DNA from: a virus
Reading direction: 5' to 3' (one strand)
Length of the DNA: 64,000 nucleotides
IMG/VR virus record: IMGVR_UViG_3300030739_000009
Coordinates: 1 to 64,000 of that record
Every line of letters begins with the position of its first letter. Positions within the stretch are counted from its first letter, which is position 1. Both the position numbers and the translations under genes were made by a program. Below are positions 30,451 through 38,554 of this stretch, one piece after another. The notes beneath the pieces are model-generated. The model did no database searches. It worked only from the letters and a program-made list of their open reading frames with translations, and was not told the DNA's origin.

Positions 30451-30761
30451 CCCGCCCCGACTGGATCTACGGCCCCGACGGTGTCCTCGCCAAACCTGAA
30501 GCATGGGCCGCACAGGCCAGCCCGAGCGAGCACGTCGCCCCGTGGCCCGGCGGCGTCCTCATGCGGTTCACCACCCTCGGCGGATCCCACGTCGACGTCA
30601 CTGGCAGCGGCGACCACACCGAGGACAACGCGTGGCACTGCCGCGGATGCCTGCTCGACTCCGAGCGCCCCGCGAAGGACTTCCTCTTCCGGATCCGCAC
30701 CAGGGCCAACGACCACGCCAGCATCTGCCGGGCCGTGCCCAAGCCGGAGGGGACCGCATGA
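30447..30761 (+). CDS. Hypothetical protein with CxxC motif
   Basis: 104 residues, ATGA overlap. VLMRFTTLGGSHVDVTGSGD and AWHCRGCLLDSERPAKDFLF include one CxxC, and a final Cys lies near the C-terminus. Possibly zinc-binding. No named family. Confidence 0.7.
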   Translation: MTRPDWIYGPDGVLAKPEAWAAQASPSEHVAPWPGGVLMRFTTLGGSHVDVTGSGDHTEDNAWHCRGCLLDSERPAKDFLFRIRTRANDHASICRAVPKPEGTA

Positions 30762-30901
30762 ACGGCGAACCCACGCTCTTCGACCGCGACGGCTCCAGCC
30801 GCCCGGCGACCGACGACGAGATCCGCGCCGTCCTCACCGGCGACCTCTACGCCGCATGGCAGGACTGCCAGGACGACGACGACGAGGACGGCGACCAGTG
30901 A
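30758..30901 (+). CDS. Very small acidic protein
   Basis: 47 residues, ATGA coupled on one side and GTGA on the other. Ends in a run of Asp/Glu (CQDDDDEDGDQ). No function recognised. Confidence 0.62.
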   Translation: MNGEPTLFDRDGSSRPATDDEIRAVLTGDLYAAWQDCQDDDDEDGDQ

Positions 30902-31122
30902 ACACCCCCGACGACGAGCCCTACGTCTGCGCCCGCGACATCGGCCTCGTCCACGCCTGGATGGCCTGGGAAGCCGCAACCGAAACCAGCGAACCGCTCA
31001 CCGGCGACATCAGCACCACCACCGAGACCGGCACCTACGGCGTCGGGCTCACCGACTACCGCACCGAACGGCTCACCCGGGTGCTGCTCGCCGACGCGCA
31101 CAGCCAGCCCGGACAGGGCTGA
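30898..31122 (+). CDS. Small hypothetical protein
   Basis: 74 residues from a GTG overlapping the preceding stop. Thr- and Glu-rich. Followed within 10 bases by a hairpin. Confidence 0.65.
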   Translation: MNTPDDEPYVCARDIGLVHAWMAWEAATETSEPLTGDISTTTETGTYGVGLTDYRTERLTRVLLADAHSQPGQG

Positions 31123-31129
31123 CCCAGAC

Positions 31130-31167
31130 GCAGCCCGGTCCGGTGCCCCCGCGACGGGCCGGGCTGC
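31130..31167 (+). terminator. Terminator-like hairpin
   Basis: GCAGCCCGGTCC (31130-31141) pairs with GGGCCGGGCTGC (31156-31167) through 12 positions with one G-T pair. Marks the end of the small-gene group before the membrane-protein group. Confidence 0.65.
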
Positions 31168-31198
31168 CAGCACCCCGAACATCCACCCGGAGGACACC

Positions 31199-31312
31199 AT
31201 GCTCAGCACTCTCATCCACCACCTAGCCAACCTCACCTGGACGTGCACCAGGTGCGGCACCAACAATCCCGACGACGCCGGAACCTGCGGAAACTGCCAC
31301 GCCGACTGGTAA
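31199..31312 (+). CDS. Tiny zinc-ribbon peptide
   Basis: 37 residues from ATG 31199 with CGGAGG seven bases upstream; TAA stop. The sequence has TWTCTRCGTNNPDDAGTCGN then CHADW. Two CxxC pairs spaced 11 apart make a complete small zinc ribbon, as in the RanBP2/zinc-ribbon minimal folds of actinobacteria. Too short for routine gene calls but well supported. Confidence 0.78.
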   Translation: MLSTLIHHLANLTWTCTRCGTNNPDDAGTCGNCHADW

Positions 31313-31343
31313 CCCCCACTCGCGGCCAGATCACCGAACCCAC

Positions 31344-31367
31344 GCCGGGCGACAGCAGCCGCCCGGC
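31344..31367 (+). terminator. Short hairpin
   Basis: GCCGGGCG (31344-31351) and CGCCCGGC (31360-31367) with an 8-base loop, between the zinc peptide and the next gene. May be a weak terminator or an mRNA-stability element. Confidence 0.45.
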
Positions 31368-31393
31368 ATCACCACCCACGGAAGGAGAGCACC

Positions 31394-31630
31394 ATGCACC
31401 CCACATCGCTGATCACCGCGCTCCTCGCCCTCACGTTCGGGGCATGGCTCGCCGTCCGCACCGGTGACGGGGCCGGGGCGTTCGCCGTCGGCTACACGGC
31501 CGCAGCCTTCACCGGGCACCGGCTCTTCCGCGTCCACCACCACGACACGCACCGGCACGCGCTGATCGTCGCGTTCGCGGCATTGCTCCTCATCCCCAGC
31601 ATTCGACACCGCCTCGTCCGCTTCGCCTGA
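31394..31630 (+). CDS. Small membrane protein (Spd-like)
   Basis: 78 residues from ATG with GGAAGGAG upstream. Two hydrophobic segments (LITALLALTFGAWLAV and HALIVAFAALLLIPSI) surround a His/Arg-rich loop FRVHHHDTHRH. Small two-TM proteins upstream of SpdA/TraB homologues are typical spread genes of Streptomyces plasmids. Confidence 0.72.
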   Translation: MHPTSLITALLALTFGAWLAVRTGDGAGAFAVGYTAAAFTGHRLFRVHHHDTHRHALIVAFAALLLIPSIRHRLVRFA

Positions 31631-31641
31631 AAGGCAGACCA

Positions 31642-33000
31642 GTGACCGACCCTCTCGACCAGCCGTGGCAGGACCTTCGCAGCATCCTCGCTGCGCCTGT
31701 CGACGCGCCCGAGAAGGCCCCGGCTCGACCCCCTCTCACGCGAGCCCAGAAGTGGCTCGTCGGCATGGTCTCCGGATTCGTCACGATCATCGCTGGCATC
31801 GGCTTCGCCGGGTCGTACACCGCAGTCACGAAGCTCGCCGCAGCCAAGGGCTTCGGCTGGTTCGCCTGGGCGTTCCCCGCCGGCGTCGACTCTGGCATCG
31901 GCGGGTTCCTCGCCCTGGACCTGCTCCTCACGTGGCTGCGGATCCCGTACCCGCTGCTGCGTCAGATCGCCTGGTGCCTGACCGCCGCGACGATCTGCTT
32001 CAACGCGTCCTCGGCCTGGCCCGACCCGCTCGCCGTCGGCATGCACGCCACCATCCCGCTGCTCTTCATCGCCGCCGTCGAAGGCGCCCGACACGCAGTC
32101 GGTCGGATCGCGGACATCACCGCCGACCAGCACATGGAGTCGCCGCCGCTGATCCGCTGGATCATCGCGCCGTGGCCGACGTTCCGGATCTGGCGACGAA
32201 TGCGACTGTGGCACCTGCCGTCCTACACCGCAGTTATCGAGCAGCAGAAGGAACTGAAGATCTACCGCGCCAGACTCCGCAGCGACTACGGGCGCCGTTG
32301 GCGTCGGGACGCGCCTGCGGACAGGTTGCTCGTCTTCGAGCTGGCTCACTTCGGGACTTCGGTTTCGGATGCCCTCGCGGCACCCGAAGCGGAAGCCGAA
32401 GCGCATCGCGCGGCCGAAGTTGAGCGGCGGGCCGAAGCCCTGCGGCAGGCAGAGGCCGAAACCGAAGCCGCCCGCGAAGCCGAAGAGCGCCAGCGGGCCG
32501 AAGCCGAAGCGCGGCGGATCTCCGAAGCCGAAGCCGAAGCAAAGCTCGCCGGGATCGCCCGCGCGCAGAGAATCGCCGACGCCGAAACCGAAGCCCGCAT
32601 CGCCGCAGTCGAAGCCGAGCGGCACCGTGCCTTCCAGGCGCAGCAGGCCCAGGAAGCCGAAGCGAAGTTGCAGCGCGAACAGGAGATGCTTCGCGTCGCC
32701 CAGGAGCGCAGTCGCCTCGAAGCCGAAGCGGCGAAGCCGAAACCGAAACGGGGAGCCGAAGCGGCCCGAAGCCCGAAGCCGAAGCCGACGCCCGGAGCCG
32801 AAGCGAAATCGAAGCCCGCGGCCATCGGCGGCAAACGCACCCAGGTGGAAACCGAAGTCGAAGCCGTCCTCGCGCTCATCCAGACCGACGGCTATGACGC
32901 CGTCGGCCTGGAGCGTGTGAAGGCCGACTTCGGGTTGAAGCACGCCGCCGCCTACGACCGGCTACTCAAAGCCCGTGACCGCTACCGCAAGAGCGCCTGA
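31642..33000 (+). CDS. DUF2637 SpdA-like membrane protein with long Glu/Ala coiled coil
   Basis: 452 residues, GTG start. Residues 33-160 contain four TM segments (GMVSGFVTIIAGIGFAGSYT; FAWAFPAGVDSGIGGFLALD) with the G-x-D-x-G/A-L-D-L pattern of DUF2637, found in spread proteins of Streptomyces conjugative plasmids. Residues 245-395 are an A-E-A-E-rich coiled coil. The last 60 residues (TQVETEVEAVLALIQTDGYD) look like a winged-helix DNA-binding domain. It would sit at the hyphal membrane and help intramycelial spread. The coiled-coil coding DNA holds the CCGAAGC array. Confidence 0.85.
   Translation: MTDPLDQPWQDLRSILAAPVDAPEKAPARPPLTRAQKWLVGMVSGFVTIIAGIGFAGSYTAVTKLAAAKGFGWFAWAFPAGVDSGIGGFLALDLLLTWLRIPYPLLRQIAWCLTAATICFNASSAWPDPLAVGMHATIPLLFIAAVEGARHAVGRIADITADQHMESPPLIRWIIAPWPTFRIWRRMRLWHLPSYTAVIEQQKELKIYRARLRSDYGRRWRRDAPADRLLVFELAHFGTSVSDALAAPEAEAEAHRAAEVERRAEALRQAEAETEAAREAEERQRAEAEARRISEAEAEAKLAGIARAQRIADAETEARIAAVEAERHRAFQAQQAQEAEAKLQREQEMLRVAQERSRLEAEAAKPKPKRGAEAARSPKPKPTPGAEAKSKPAAIGGKRTQVETEVEAVLALIQTDGYDAVGLERVKADFGLKHAAAYDRLLKARDRYRKSA
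32384..32804 (+). repeat. Array of 17 CCGAAGC heptamers, all one orientation
   Basis: CCGAAGC begins at 32384, 32396, 32432, 32462, 32498, 32504, 32522, 32528, 32534, 32588, 32657, 32723, 32756, 32766, 32773, 32779 and 32798. Fourteen copies are in one reading frame (Ala-Glu-Ala), one is in the second and two are in the third (Pro-Lys-Pro, Ala-Arg-Ser), so the DNA word persists where the protein changes. Glu is 24 GAA to 6 GAG here. Oriented short repeats are what FtsK/TraB motors read. Confidence 0.8.
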
Positions 33001-33020
33001 ATCCGGAGACCGAGAGACCG

Positions 33021-33566
33021 ATGAACGAGTCCCCCTTCACCAACCCCTACAACATCACGACGGTCCCGCCGTGGAAGAACCCGGAGCCGGAGTCGCCCCC
33101 ACCAGCGAAGTTGTCGCCGCGCGCCAAGGCCGGTCTCGGTCTTGGCTTCGCTGTCGTGGCGGCGGCGGGGATGTGGACGTGGTCGCAGTACGAGACGTCG
33201 CAGGCCAACGCGCACGTCCAGCAGGAGCAGCTCGCCCTGGACACCGCGAAGGTGAACCTGGCCAGCCAGCAGCAGGCCGCGGCTCTGGCGCAGGCCGCAG
33301 CGCAGGAAACCCCAGCTGAGAAGGCCCGTCGTCTCGCCGTGGAGGCCTGTATCGCGGAGGCCGGGAGTAACTACGGCGCGGTGTCGGAGTGCGGGCAGAT
33401 CTACCCGGTGGTGAGTTCCCCGGCGCTGACGGACACCTCCAGTACTTCCAGCGTGAGCAACGGGTCCGGGTCGGGCTCGGGCATCGGGCTGGTCGTGCTG
33501 GTCTCCGTCGGCGGTGTGCTGACGTTCGGCGCGGTGAAGAAGCGCTTCCCTGTCCGTAGTTCGTGA
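33021..33566 (+). CDS. Two-TM membrane protein (SpdB-like)
   Basis: 181 residues. TM segments at about 37-55 (GLGLGFAVVAAAGMWTW) and 150-168 (IGLVVLVSVGGVLTFGAV), with an Ala/Gln coiled coil and two cysteines (CIAEAGSNYGAVSECG) between them. The coiled coil would be extracytoplasmic or cytoplasmic depending on topology. Position between the SpdA-like and TraB-like genes fits an accessory spread protein. Confidence 0.75.
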   Translation: MNESPFTNPYNITTVPPWKNPEPESPPPAKLSPRAKAGLGLGFAVVAAAGMWTWSQYETSQANAHVQQEQLALDTAKVNLASQQQAAALAQAAAQETPAEKARRLAVEACIAEAGSNYGAVSECGQIYPVVSSPALTDTSSTSSVSNGSGSGSGIGLVVLVSVGGVLTFGAVKKRFPVRSS

Positions 33567-33570
33567 CCTC

Positions 33571-33676
33571 CTCCCACCCACCCCCCGCCCGCCGGGAAAG
33601 ACCCGCAAGGGCCCTCCCGTGCAGGTCAGAGCCCTGGTCCCGTGTTCTGGGGGTCGGGTGGGGGGGTGGGTGGGAG
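33571..33676. repeat. Perfect 16-bp inverted repeat with G-quadruplex-type tract
   Basis: CTCCCACCCACCCCCC (33571-33586) and GGGGGGTGGGTGGGAG (33661-33676) are exact complements separated by 74 bases. The right arm extends to GGGTCGGGTGGGGGGGTGGG with further G runs, enough for an intramolecular quadruplex. It fills most of the gap before the 33704 gene and may act as terminator, replication pause, or transfer-related structure. Confidence 0.65.
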
Positions 33677-33703
33677 ACCCATCTGAGCGAGAGGAGTGCG
33701 GTG

Positions 33704-35245
33704 ATGGCGACAGCGACTGAAGCGACCGAGGCAACCGCTCCGGGCGAGGAGCACGGCCCGGCGAGCGGGCCCGAGGCAGCTGCCCCGACTGCTGGCCCGG
33801 GGCCGCTCGCGAAGCTCCTCACCCCGGTGGAGCCCGCCCGCCCGGTCCGGCCGCTCGGAACGACGGCGGCCATGAAGCAGGCCGCCGACGCTACAAGCAG
33901 CAAGGACGCTACGGGCAATGCCGACTCGGTCAAGGCCGGCGGGCGTGGCAGTGTCGTGGCCGCGCTCGGCCACGCCCTGGCCGAGCGGATCCGCCGCGGC
34001 GGCACCAGCGTCAAGCGCACCCACACTATCGCCGAGACCCGGGCCTCCGGCGGCACCAACACCGCCAGCAGCACGAACAGCGCTGGACGCCTCGCCAAGC
34101 AGGACGGCCAGAGCCGCACCAGCCGCGACGCCAAGGTCGCAGACCTCAACAACAAGGTGCAGCAGCGCCACGGCCGGACGGGCAGCGACGTCAAGAAGGC
34201 TGCCACGACCGACGCGAAGTCCACGCGCACCAAAGCGTCGAAGGGCGACACCTCACCCAAGGGCCCGGCCGCCAAGGCCACCCGGCCCGGGGGCGCGAAG
34301 GACAGCGCCGCAGCCAAGACGCCGGGACCCTCGACACCGGCCGCTGCCGCGCGCCCCTCCGGCCCGGACCTGGCGAAGAAGCCCGACCCGAAGAGCCCGG
34401 CCGACCCGAACGGCAAGACCGCGGCCACCAAACCTGCCGGCACGCCGCCCGGCGGACCGGCGAAGGACACCCAGACTGCGGGCGGCACCGGCCCGGCCAC
34501 GCCAGCCGCGCCGGCCGGACCCACGCTGCGGACCAAGCCCGCGCGCGAGGCCGGATACCGCGACGGCACCCGGGTTGCTGCCGTCACCGGCCACGCGAGG
34601 GCCTACCGTGATGGCGCCCTCGACGGCTGGGACGACCGTACGGCCACCGACAAGGCCGAAGGCCGAACCATGACCGACACGCGGGCACGCAACGCCTCCC
34701 GGCCCCAGCAGAAAGCCGCACCGAAGATGGCCCCGGCCGCCGGATCGACCGTCGACCTCGCGAAGAAGCCCGCCGCCGCGGTGCCCGTGCAGGTGACTGC
34801 CGTCAACGACAAGGCCGTCGCGTTCACCGCCGCCGGTGGCGAGCAGCACACCATGAGCCGCGGCGAAGTCCGCACCCTCAAGGCATTCGAGCGGCGCCTC
34901 GCGGAGAAGAAGGCGGCGCTGGGCCGGATCGCGGAGCGCAGCAAGGACACCCGTGTGCAGGCCGTCGACCTGGCGTCGCGGGCGCAGCGCCTGTCCGAGG
35001 ACGCGAAGACAGTCAAGGGCGGCGACAGGATCGTCGCCCTGTTGGGGCGTCTCGCCGAGCGGGCCCAGGTGCTGCGCGGCCGCGCCGAGGACATCGAGAA
35101 GAACGCGCAGCGCGGCAGCGAGGCCGTGAACACCTTGGCAGCCAATGCCGAGACCCGGCACGGCGGCATCTACCGCGCGGTCGTCGACTCGCCGCTGACC
35201 GCGCCCGCCGAACGCGAGTTCTACCAGGACAAGGCGGGGAGCTGA
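33704..35245 (+). CDS. Large Ala/Pro/Lys-rich transfer-associated protein
   Basis: 513 residues from ATG 33704 with GAGAGGAG upstream. Residues 1-300 are low-complexity, basic and disordered. The conserved-looking segment GYRDGTRVAAVTGHARAYRD then GALDGWDDR follows. Residues 385-510 are helical (LKAFERRLAEKKAALGRIAE). Proteins with this layout occur just upstream of TraB/FtsK-like genes in Streptomyces mobile elements as far as I know; function not established. Followed after two bases by the next gene. Confidence 0.7.
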   Translation: MATATEATEATAPGEEHGPASGPEAAAPTAGPGPLAKLLTPVEPARPVRPLGTTAAMKQAADATSSKDATGNADSVKAGGRGSVVAALGHALAERIRRGGTSVKRTHTIAETRASGGTNTASSTNSAGRLAKQDGQSRTSRDAKVADLNNKVQQRHGRTGSDVKKAATTDAKSTRTKASKGDTSPKGPAAKATRPGGAKDSAAAKTPGPSTPAAAARPSGPDLAKKPDPKSPADPNGKTAATKPAGTPPGGPAKDTQTAGGTGPATPAAPAGPTLRTKPAREAGYRDGTRVAAVTGHARAYRDGALDGWDDRTATDKAEGRTMTDTRARNASRPQQKAAPKMAPAAGSTVDLAKKPAAAVPVQVTAVNDKAVAFTAAGGEQHTMSRGEVRTLKAFERRLAEKKAALGRIAERSKDTRVQAVDLASRAQRLSEDAKTVKGGDRIVALLGRLAERAQVLRGRAEDIEKNAQRGSEAVNTLAANAETRHGGIYRAVVDSPLTAPAEREFYQDKAGS

Positions 35246-35247
35246 CC

Positions 35248-35616
35248 ATGGCAATCACCTACCGTGAGCTGCTGCGTGAGGCGCGGGCCCTGGCCTCGGA
35301 CGTGCGCCGCGCCACCGCCGCCCACAAGAAGATCGCGACCGCGATGAACGACCACGCCAAGGACACCGGCCGTGTCGCCGAACAGATCTCGACCCTTCAC
35401 GTCGACACCGCCACGGTTGCCGAGACCCGCGAGGTCGCCCGCATCATGCAGGGCCTGTCCACCGCCGCGATCGCCTACGCCAACGCCGCCGACGAGGCAT
35501 CCCGGGTCGCGGCGGCCGCCGAGCGGGAGACCGTCGCCACGCACGGCGGCATCAAGGAAGCCGCCGACCGGTCCCCCGCCCCCATGGCCGCCCGCGGCTG
35601 GTACACGCAGGATTGA
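35248..35616 (+). CDS. Hypothetical helical protein upstream of TraB/FtsK
   Basis: 122 residues, all helical. Its final segment ATHGGIKEAADRSPAP mirrors the end of the upstream protein (TRHGGIYRAVVDSPLT), so the two share a C-terminal module: both have T-x-H-G-G-I followed 6-8 residues later by D-S/R-P. It may bind the same partner, perhaps the translocase. TGATG coupling to the motor gene. Confidence 0.7.
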   Translation: MAITYRELLREARALASDVRRATAAHKKIATAMNDHAKDTGRVAEQISTLHVDTATVAETREVARIMQGLSTAAIAYANAADEASRVAAAAERETVATHGGIKEAADRSPAPMAARGWYTQD

Positions 35617-37883
35617 TGATGGCCACCAACGAGACCGCGCCTGCCGCCGTGCACATGCCGAACCCGCGCGCGGAGAAGCGCTTCGCCATCGCCCAGGTCG
35701 CCGCACCACTGGCAACGGCCCTCACCATGCCGCTGCTGGACACCTCGGCCGCGAGCACCGTCAGCATCCTCCTCGCCGTCCCCGCGCTCGCCGCCGGCGC
35801 GAACTTCATGCGGCTGCTGCCCGACGACGCCCTGGACGCCATGCCCGGCGGCGACGTGCTGCGCGCCCACCGGCAACCGTTCCTCGTCTCGGCGATCGCG
35901 ACCGCCACGGCAGCAGCAACAGCGACCTTGAACGGCTGGCCCGGCATCGACGCCCTGGCCGCCGGATGGATGGCACTGCCGTCGGTATCCGGGCTGGTCT
36001 CGCTGGCGTGGTGGGGCGCGACCGGGCATGTCGCGTTCTCGCTGCGCCGCGTCCTGCGCGGCCACCACCACGCCGCCGCCTACCAGGCACCCGCCAGCCC
36101 CGGGCCAGCCGCGCCCCCGACGCCTGGCGATGACGTCCTGATGCCCTGGCACATTCACATCTCCCGCGAGGACGGCGCCCACCCCGGCAACCACCTCACC
36201 CTGACCGGCCGCAGCCCCGAGGCGTGGGAGGGCACGATCGAGGCCGAGCCGGGCCGCCCGGTGTCCGTGACCGCCGAGACCGTGTCCGGCGTCTACCGCA
36301 TTCCCATCGAGCAGGTCCTCATCACCGAGGGCCCGCACACCAGTGCCCGCCGCATCCTGGTCCACATGGTTGCCCCCGTCGTTGACGAACCCCAGTACAG
36401 CGCCCTGGACGCACTGTGGCTGCGCCGGGTGGGTCACCGGGGCGGCTGCATGCCCGGCACCCACCTCGAAGGCACCGTGCCCGACCCGGCGACCGGGGGT
36501 GTCGCAGCGTGGATCGTCGCCGACGAGGACACCGATGCCATCACCATGCCCGACGCCTGGCGCATCGCCGGGGCACTGCGCACCACCACCCTGCTGGCAT
36601 CGGTCGAGGCGACCCGCAACCCCCGCCGGGCCAAACTGCGGCTCATGGACCGCTCGCCACTCGAAGAGGGCATGCCCCTGCCCGGCCCGGCCGCCCTGGT
36701 CGCCAACAGGAACGGCTACGTGGAACTGGGCACCGGGATCTCCGGCCGCCCCGCTCGCATCCAGCTCTACGACGACAAGGGCGGCGCCCGCCACGTCCTG
36801 GGCGCAGGCGTCACCGGCTCCGGCAAGGGCGGCGTCCTGCAACTCCTCGGCCTGAGCTACCACGTCAACGGCGTCGCGATCATCTACGCCGACCCGAAGG
36901 GCTCCTCCAACCCCGACGTCGAGGACATGGCCGCCTACCCCGGCTGCGGCATCGACGGCGCGATGGGTGCGCTGCGCCTGGCCTATGCGATCCTTCTGCA
37001 CCGCGTCGCACAGTCCCAGCGGCTGAGGATGAAGAACTTCCAGGCCACTGCGGAGCGCCCGTTCGTGGCCGTCATCCTGGACGAGTTCGCGCAGCTGCTC
37101 GGCGACAAGGCGATCAACCGGGCCGAGGCCGGGTTCATCGTCGCCGCTATCGCCGAGCAGGGCCGCTCGCTCGGCATGTGCCTGGTCCTGTTCGGGCAGA
37201 TCATCAACCTGGACAAGATGGCCGGGGACACGGCGATCCGCGACAACGTGTTCTACGGCGGTGCTCTGATCCTGCTGCGCTCCGACGGCGCGCAGAAGAA
37301 CCGCGTCGACCTGCCCGACAGCTTCGAGGGCGTCGACCCGTCCAAGATCCCGGCGTTCTGGGCGAGTGACGACGAGTCCCTGATCTACGACCCGGACATG
37401 CCCGAGGACGACCCGCGCCGTACCTTCGGCGTCGGCTACGTCGTCGGCCCCGACGAGCGCGCCGAGATGATGCGCGCCTGGATCCTGGAATCCGCGGCCG
37501 GCCACTTCGACCCCGAGCGCATCACGATCCCGGCGGACTTCCCCGACTGGGATGACCGCGACGAGATCGCCCTGGTCTCCGTCGGCCCGGCTGCCGAGGA
37601 CGAGGAGGACGGCACGTCGAAGTGGGCACCCGCCCGGCCGGGCCCCGTTCTCGCCAAGGAACCGACCGCGCAGGAGAAGATCCTCCGTGTCCTCGCCGAG
37701 CGCCGCGACCCCCTCGACTTGGACGTCGGCTATCTGCATCTGGACCAGATCACCGAGATGACCGGCGTGGCCCGTAAGACTGTCGAGAACACCCTCAGCC
37801 GCCTCGCCAAGGACGGGGCTGTCACCCGCAACCCCGGTGCCGGTGGCGAGTACGGACTGCCCGTCACCGGAGGCGAATCATGA
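35616..37883 (+). CDS. TraB/FtsK-type DNA translocase
   Basis: 755 residues from ATG 35616 (35619 also possible). N-terminal hydrophobic region (residues 25-140, about four TM segments) anchors it. The motor has GAGVTGSGKGGVLQLLGL (Walker A near residue 396), AIIYADPKGSSNPDVEDMA, FVAVILDEFAQLLGD (Walker B near 484) and AAIAEQGRSLGMCLVLFGQI. The C-terminus (TAQEKILRVLAERRDPLDLD to VENTLSRLAKDGAVTRNPGA) is a winged helix like TraB/FtsK gamma. In Streptomyces one such hexameric pump moves double-stranded plasmid DNA between hyphae. It could also partition or package DNA. Overlaps the Mrr-like gene by ATGA. Confidence 0.9.
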   Translation: MMATNETAPAAVHMPNPRAEKRFAIAQVAAPLATALTMPLLDTSAASTVSILLAVPALAAGANFMRLLPDDALDAMPGGDVLRAHRQPFLVSAIATATAAATATLNGWPGIDALAAGWMALPSVSGLVSLAWWGATGHVAFSLRRVLRGHHHAAAYQAPASPGPAAPPTPGDDVLMPWHIHISREDGAHPGNHLTLTGRSPEAWEGTIEAEPGRPVSVTAETVSGVYRIPIEQVLITEGPHTSARRILVHMVAPVVDEPQYSALDALWLRRVGHRGGCMPGTHLEGTVPDPATGGVAAWIVADEDTDAITMPDAWRIAGALRTTTLLASVEATRNPRRAKLRLMDRSPLEEGMPLPGPAALVANRNGYVELGTGISGRPARIQLYDDKGGARHVLGAGVTGSGKGGVLQLLGLSYHVNGVAIIYADPKGSSNPDVEDMAAYPGCGIDGAMGALRLAYAILLHRVAQSQRLRMKNFQATAERPFVAVILDEFAQLLGDKAINRAEAGFIVAAIAEQGRSLGMCLVLFGQIINLDKMAGDTAIRDNVFYGGALILLRSDGAQKNRVDLPDSFEGVDPSKIPAFWASDDESLIYDPDMPEDDPRRTFGVGYVVGPDERAEMMRAWILESAAGHFDPERITIPADFPDWDDRDEIALVSVGPAAEDEEDGTSKWAPARPGPVLAKEPTAQEKILRVLAERRDPLDLDVGYLHLDQITEMTGVARKTVENTLSRLAKDGAVTRNPGAGGEYGLPVTGGES

Positions 37884-38551
37884 CCGCACCTGCCCGCGCC
37901 CGTCGCCGTCCGGCCCGTCGTATGCGTCGTCGCCGCCGCCATCCGCTGACGGTGGTCGTGGTCGTCGCGGTGCTGGCGTGGTGCGCGGTGGCGCTGTACC
38001 GGCTGGTCGTTGCGCACGCGGAGGTGAGCATCACCGTCGCCGTCCTGCTGCTGGCCGCCGCAGGCCTCGCGGCCGGTGTGCGCCGGCAGGTGCGGCGTCG
38101 CCGCGAGCAGCAGCGTGTCCAGCGGACCCATGCCCTCGCGGACTTCCTGCGCATGGACGACGTCCAGTTCGAGTACGCCCTCGCCGACCTGTGCCGCCGT
38201 GACGGCTGCACCAACGTCGTGCGTGTCGGTGGCGCCAACGACCATGCTGCGGACGTCCTCGCGACGCTGCCGGATCGGCGGTGGTGGCAGGCGTGGCTGC
38301 CTCGCAACCGGCGGATCCTGATTCAGGCGAAGCGGTACCAGCTCGGTAATCGTGTCGCGTCGGGTGTGGTCCAGGCCGTCAACGGCATGTACCGGGATGT
38401 GCATCGCACGCAGCTCGCGGCCGTGGTTACGACGTCGGATTTCACGCGCGACGCGGTCAGGCTCAACGGCAAGCTGCCGGTGCCGCTGCGGCTGGTGAAC
38501 GGCGACCAGCTCGGGGCGTGGGCTGCGGGCGGTGCGCCGCCGTGGCGGTGA
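37880..38551 (+). CDS. Membrane-anchored Mrr-type restriction endonuclease-like protein
   Basis: 223 residues. Arg-rich N-terminus, then two TM segments (LTVVVVVAVLAWCAVALY; ITVAVLLLAAAGLAAGV). The nuclease domain has FEYALADLCRRDGCTNV, GGANDHAADVLA (acidic residues in the G-x-G-D-x-G-x-D position), ILIQAKRY (Q-x-K) and AVVTTSDFT. PD-(D/E)xK catalytic residues are therefore present. Type IV Mrr enzymes cut modified DNA. Here it is tied to the membrane and coupled to the translocase, so it may act on incoming or transferred DNA. Confidence 0.85.
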   Translation: MTAPARARRRPARRMRRRRRHPLTVVVVVAVLAWCAVALYRLVVAHAEVSITVAVLLLAAAGLAAGVRRQVRRRREQQRVQRTHALADFLRMDDVQFEYALADLCRRDGCTNVVRVGGANDHAADVLATLPDRRWWQAWLPRNRRILIQAKRYQLGNRVASGVVQAVNGMYRDVHRTQLAAVVTTSDFTRDAVRLNGKLPVPLRLVNGDQLGAWAAGGAPPWR

Positions 38552-38554
38552 GGG

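Noticed and set aside
35475-37739. Long open minus-strand frame (754 codons) opposite the translocase gene
   Set aside because: It mirrors the third-position GC bias of the plus-strand gene, has no ribosome site and no recognisable domain. The plus strand has clear Walker motifs.
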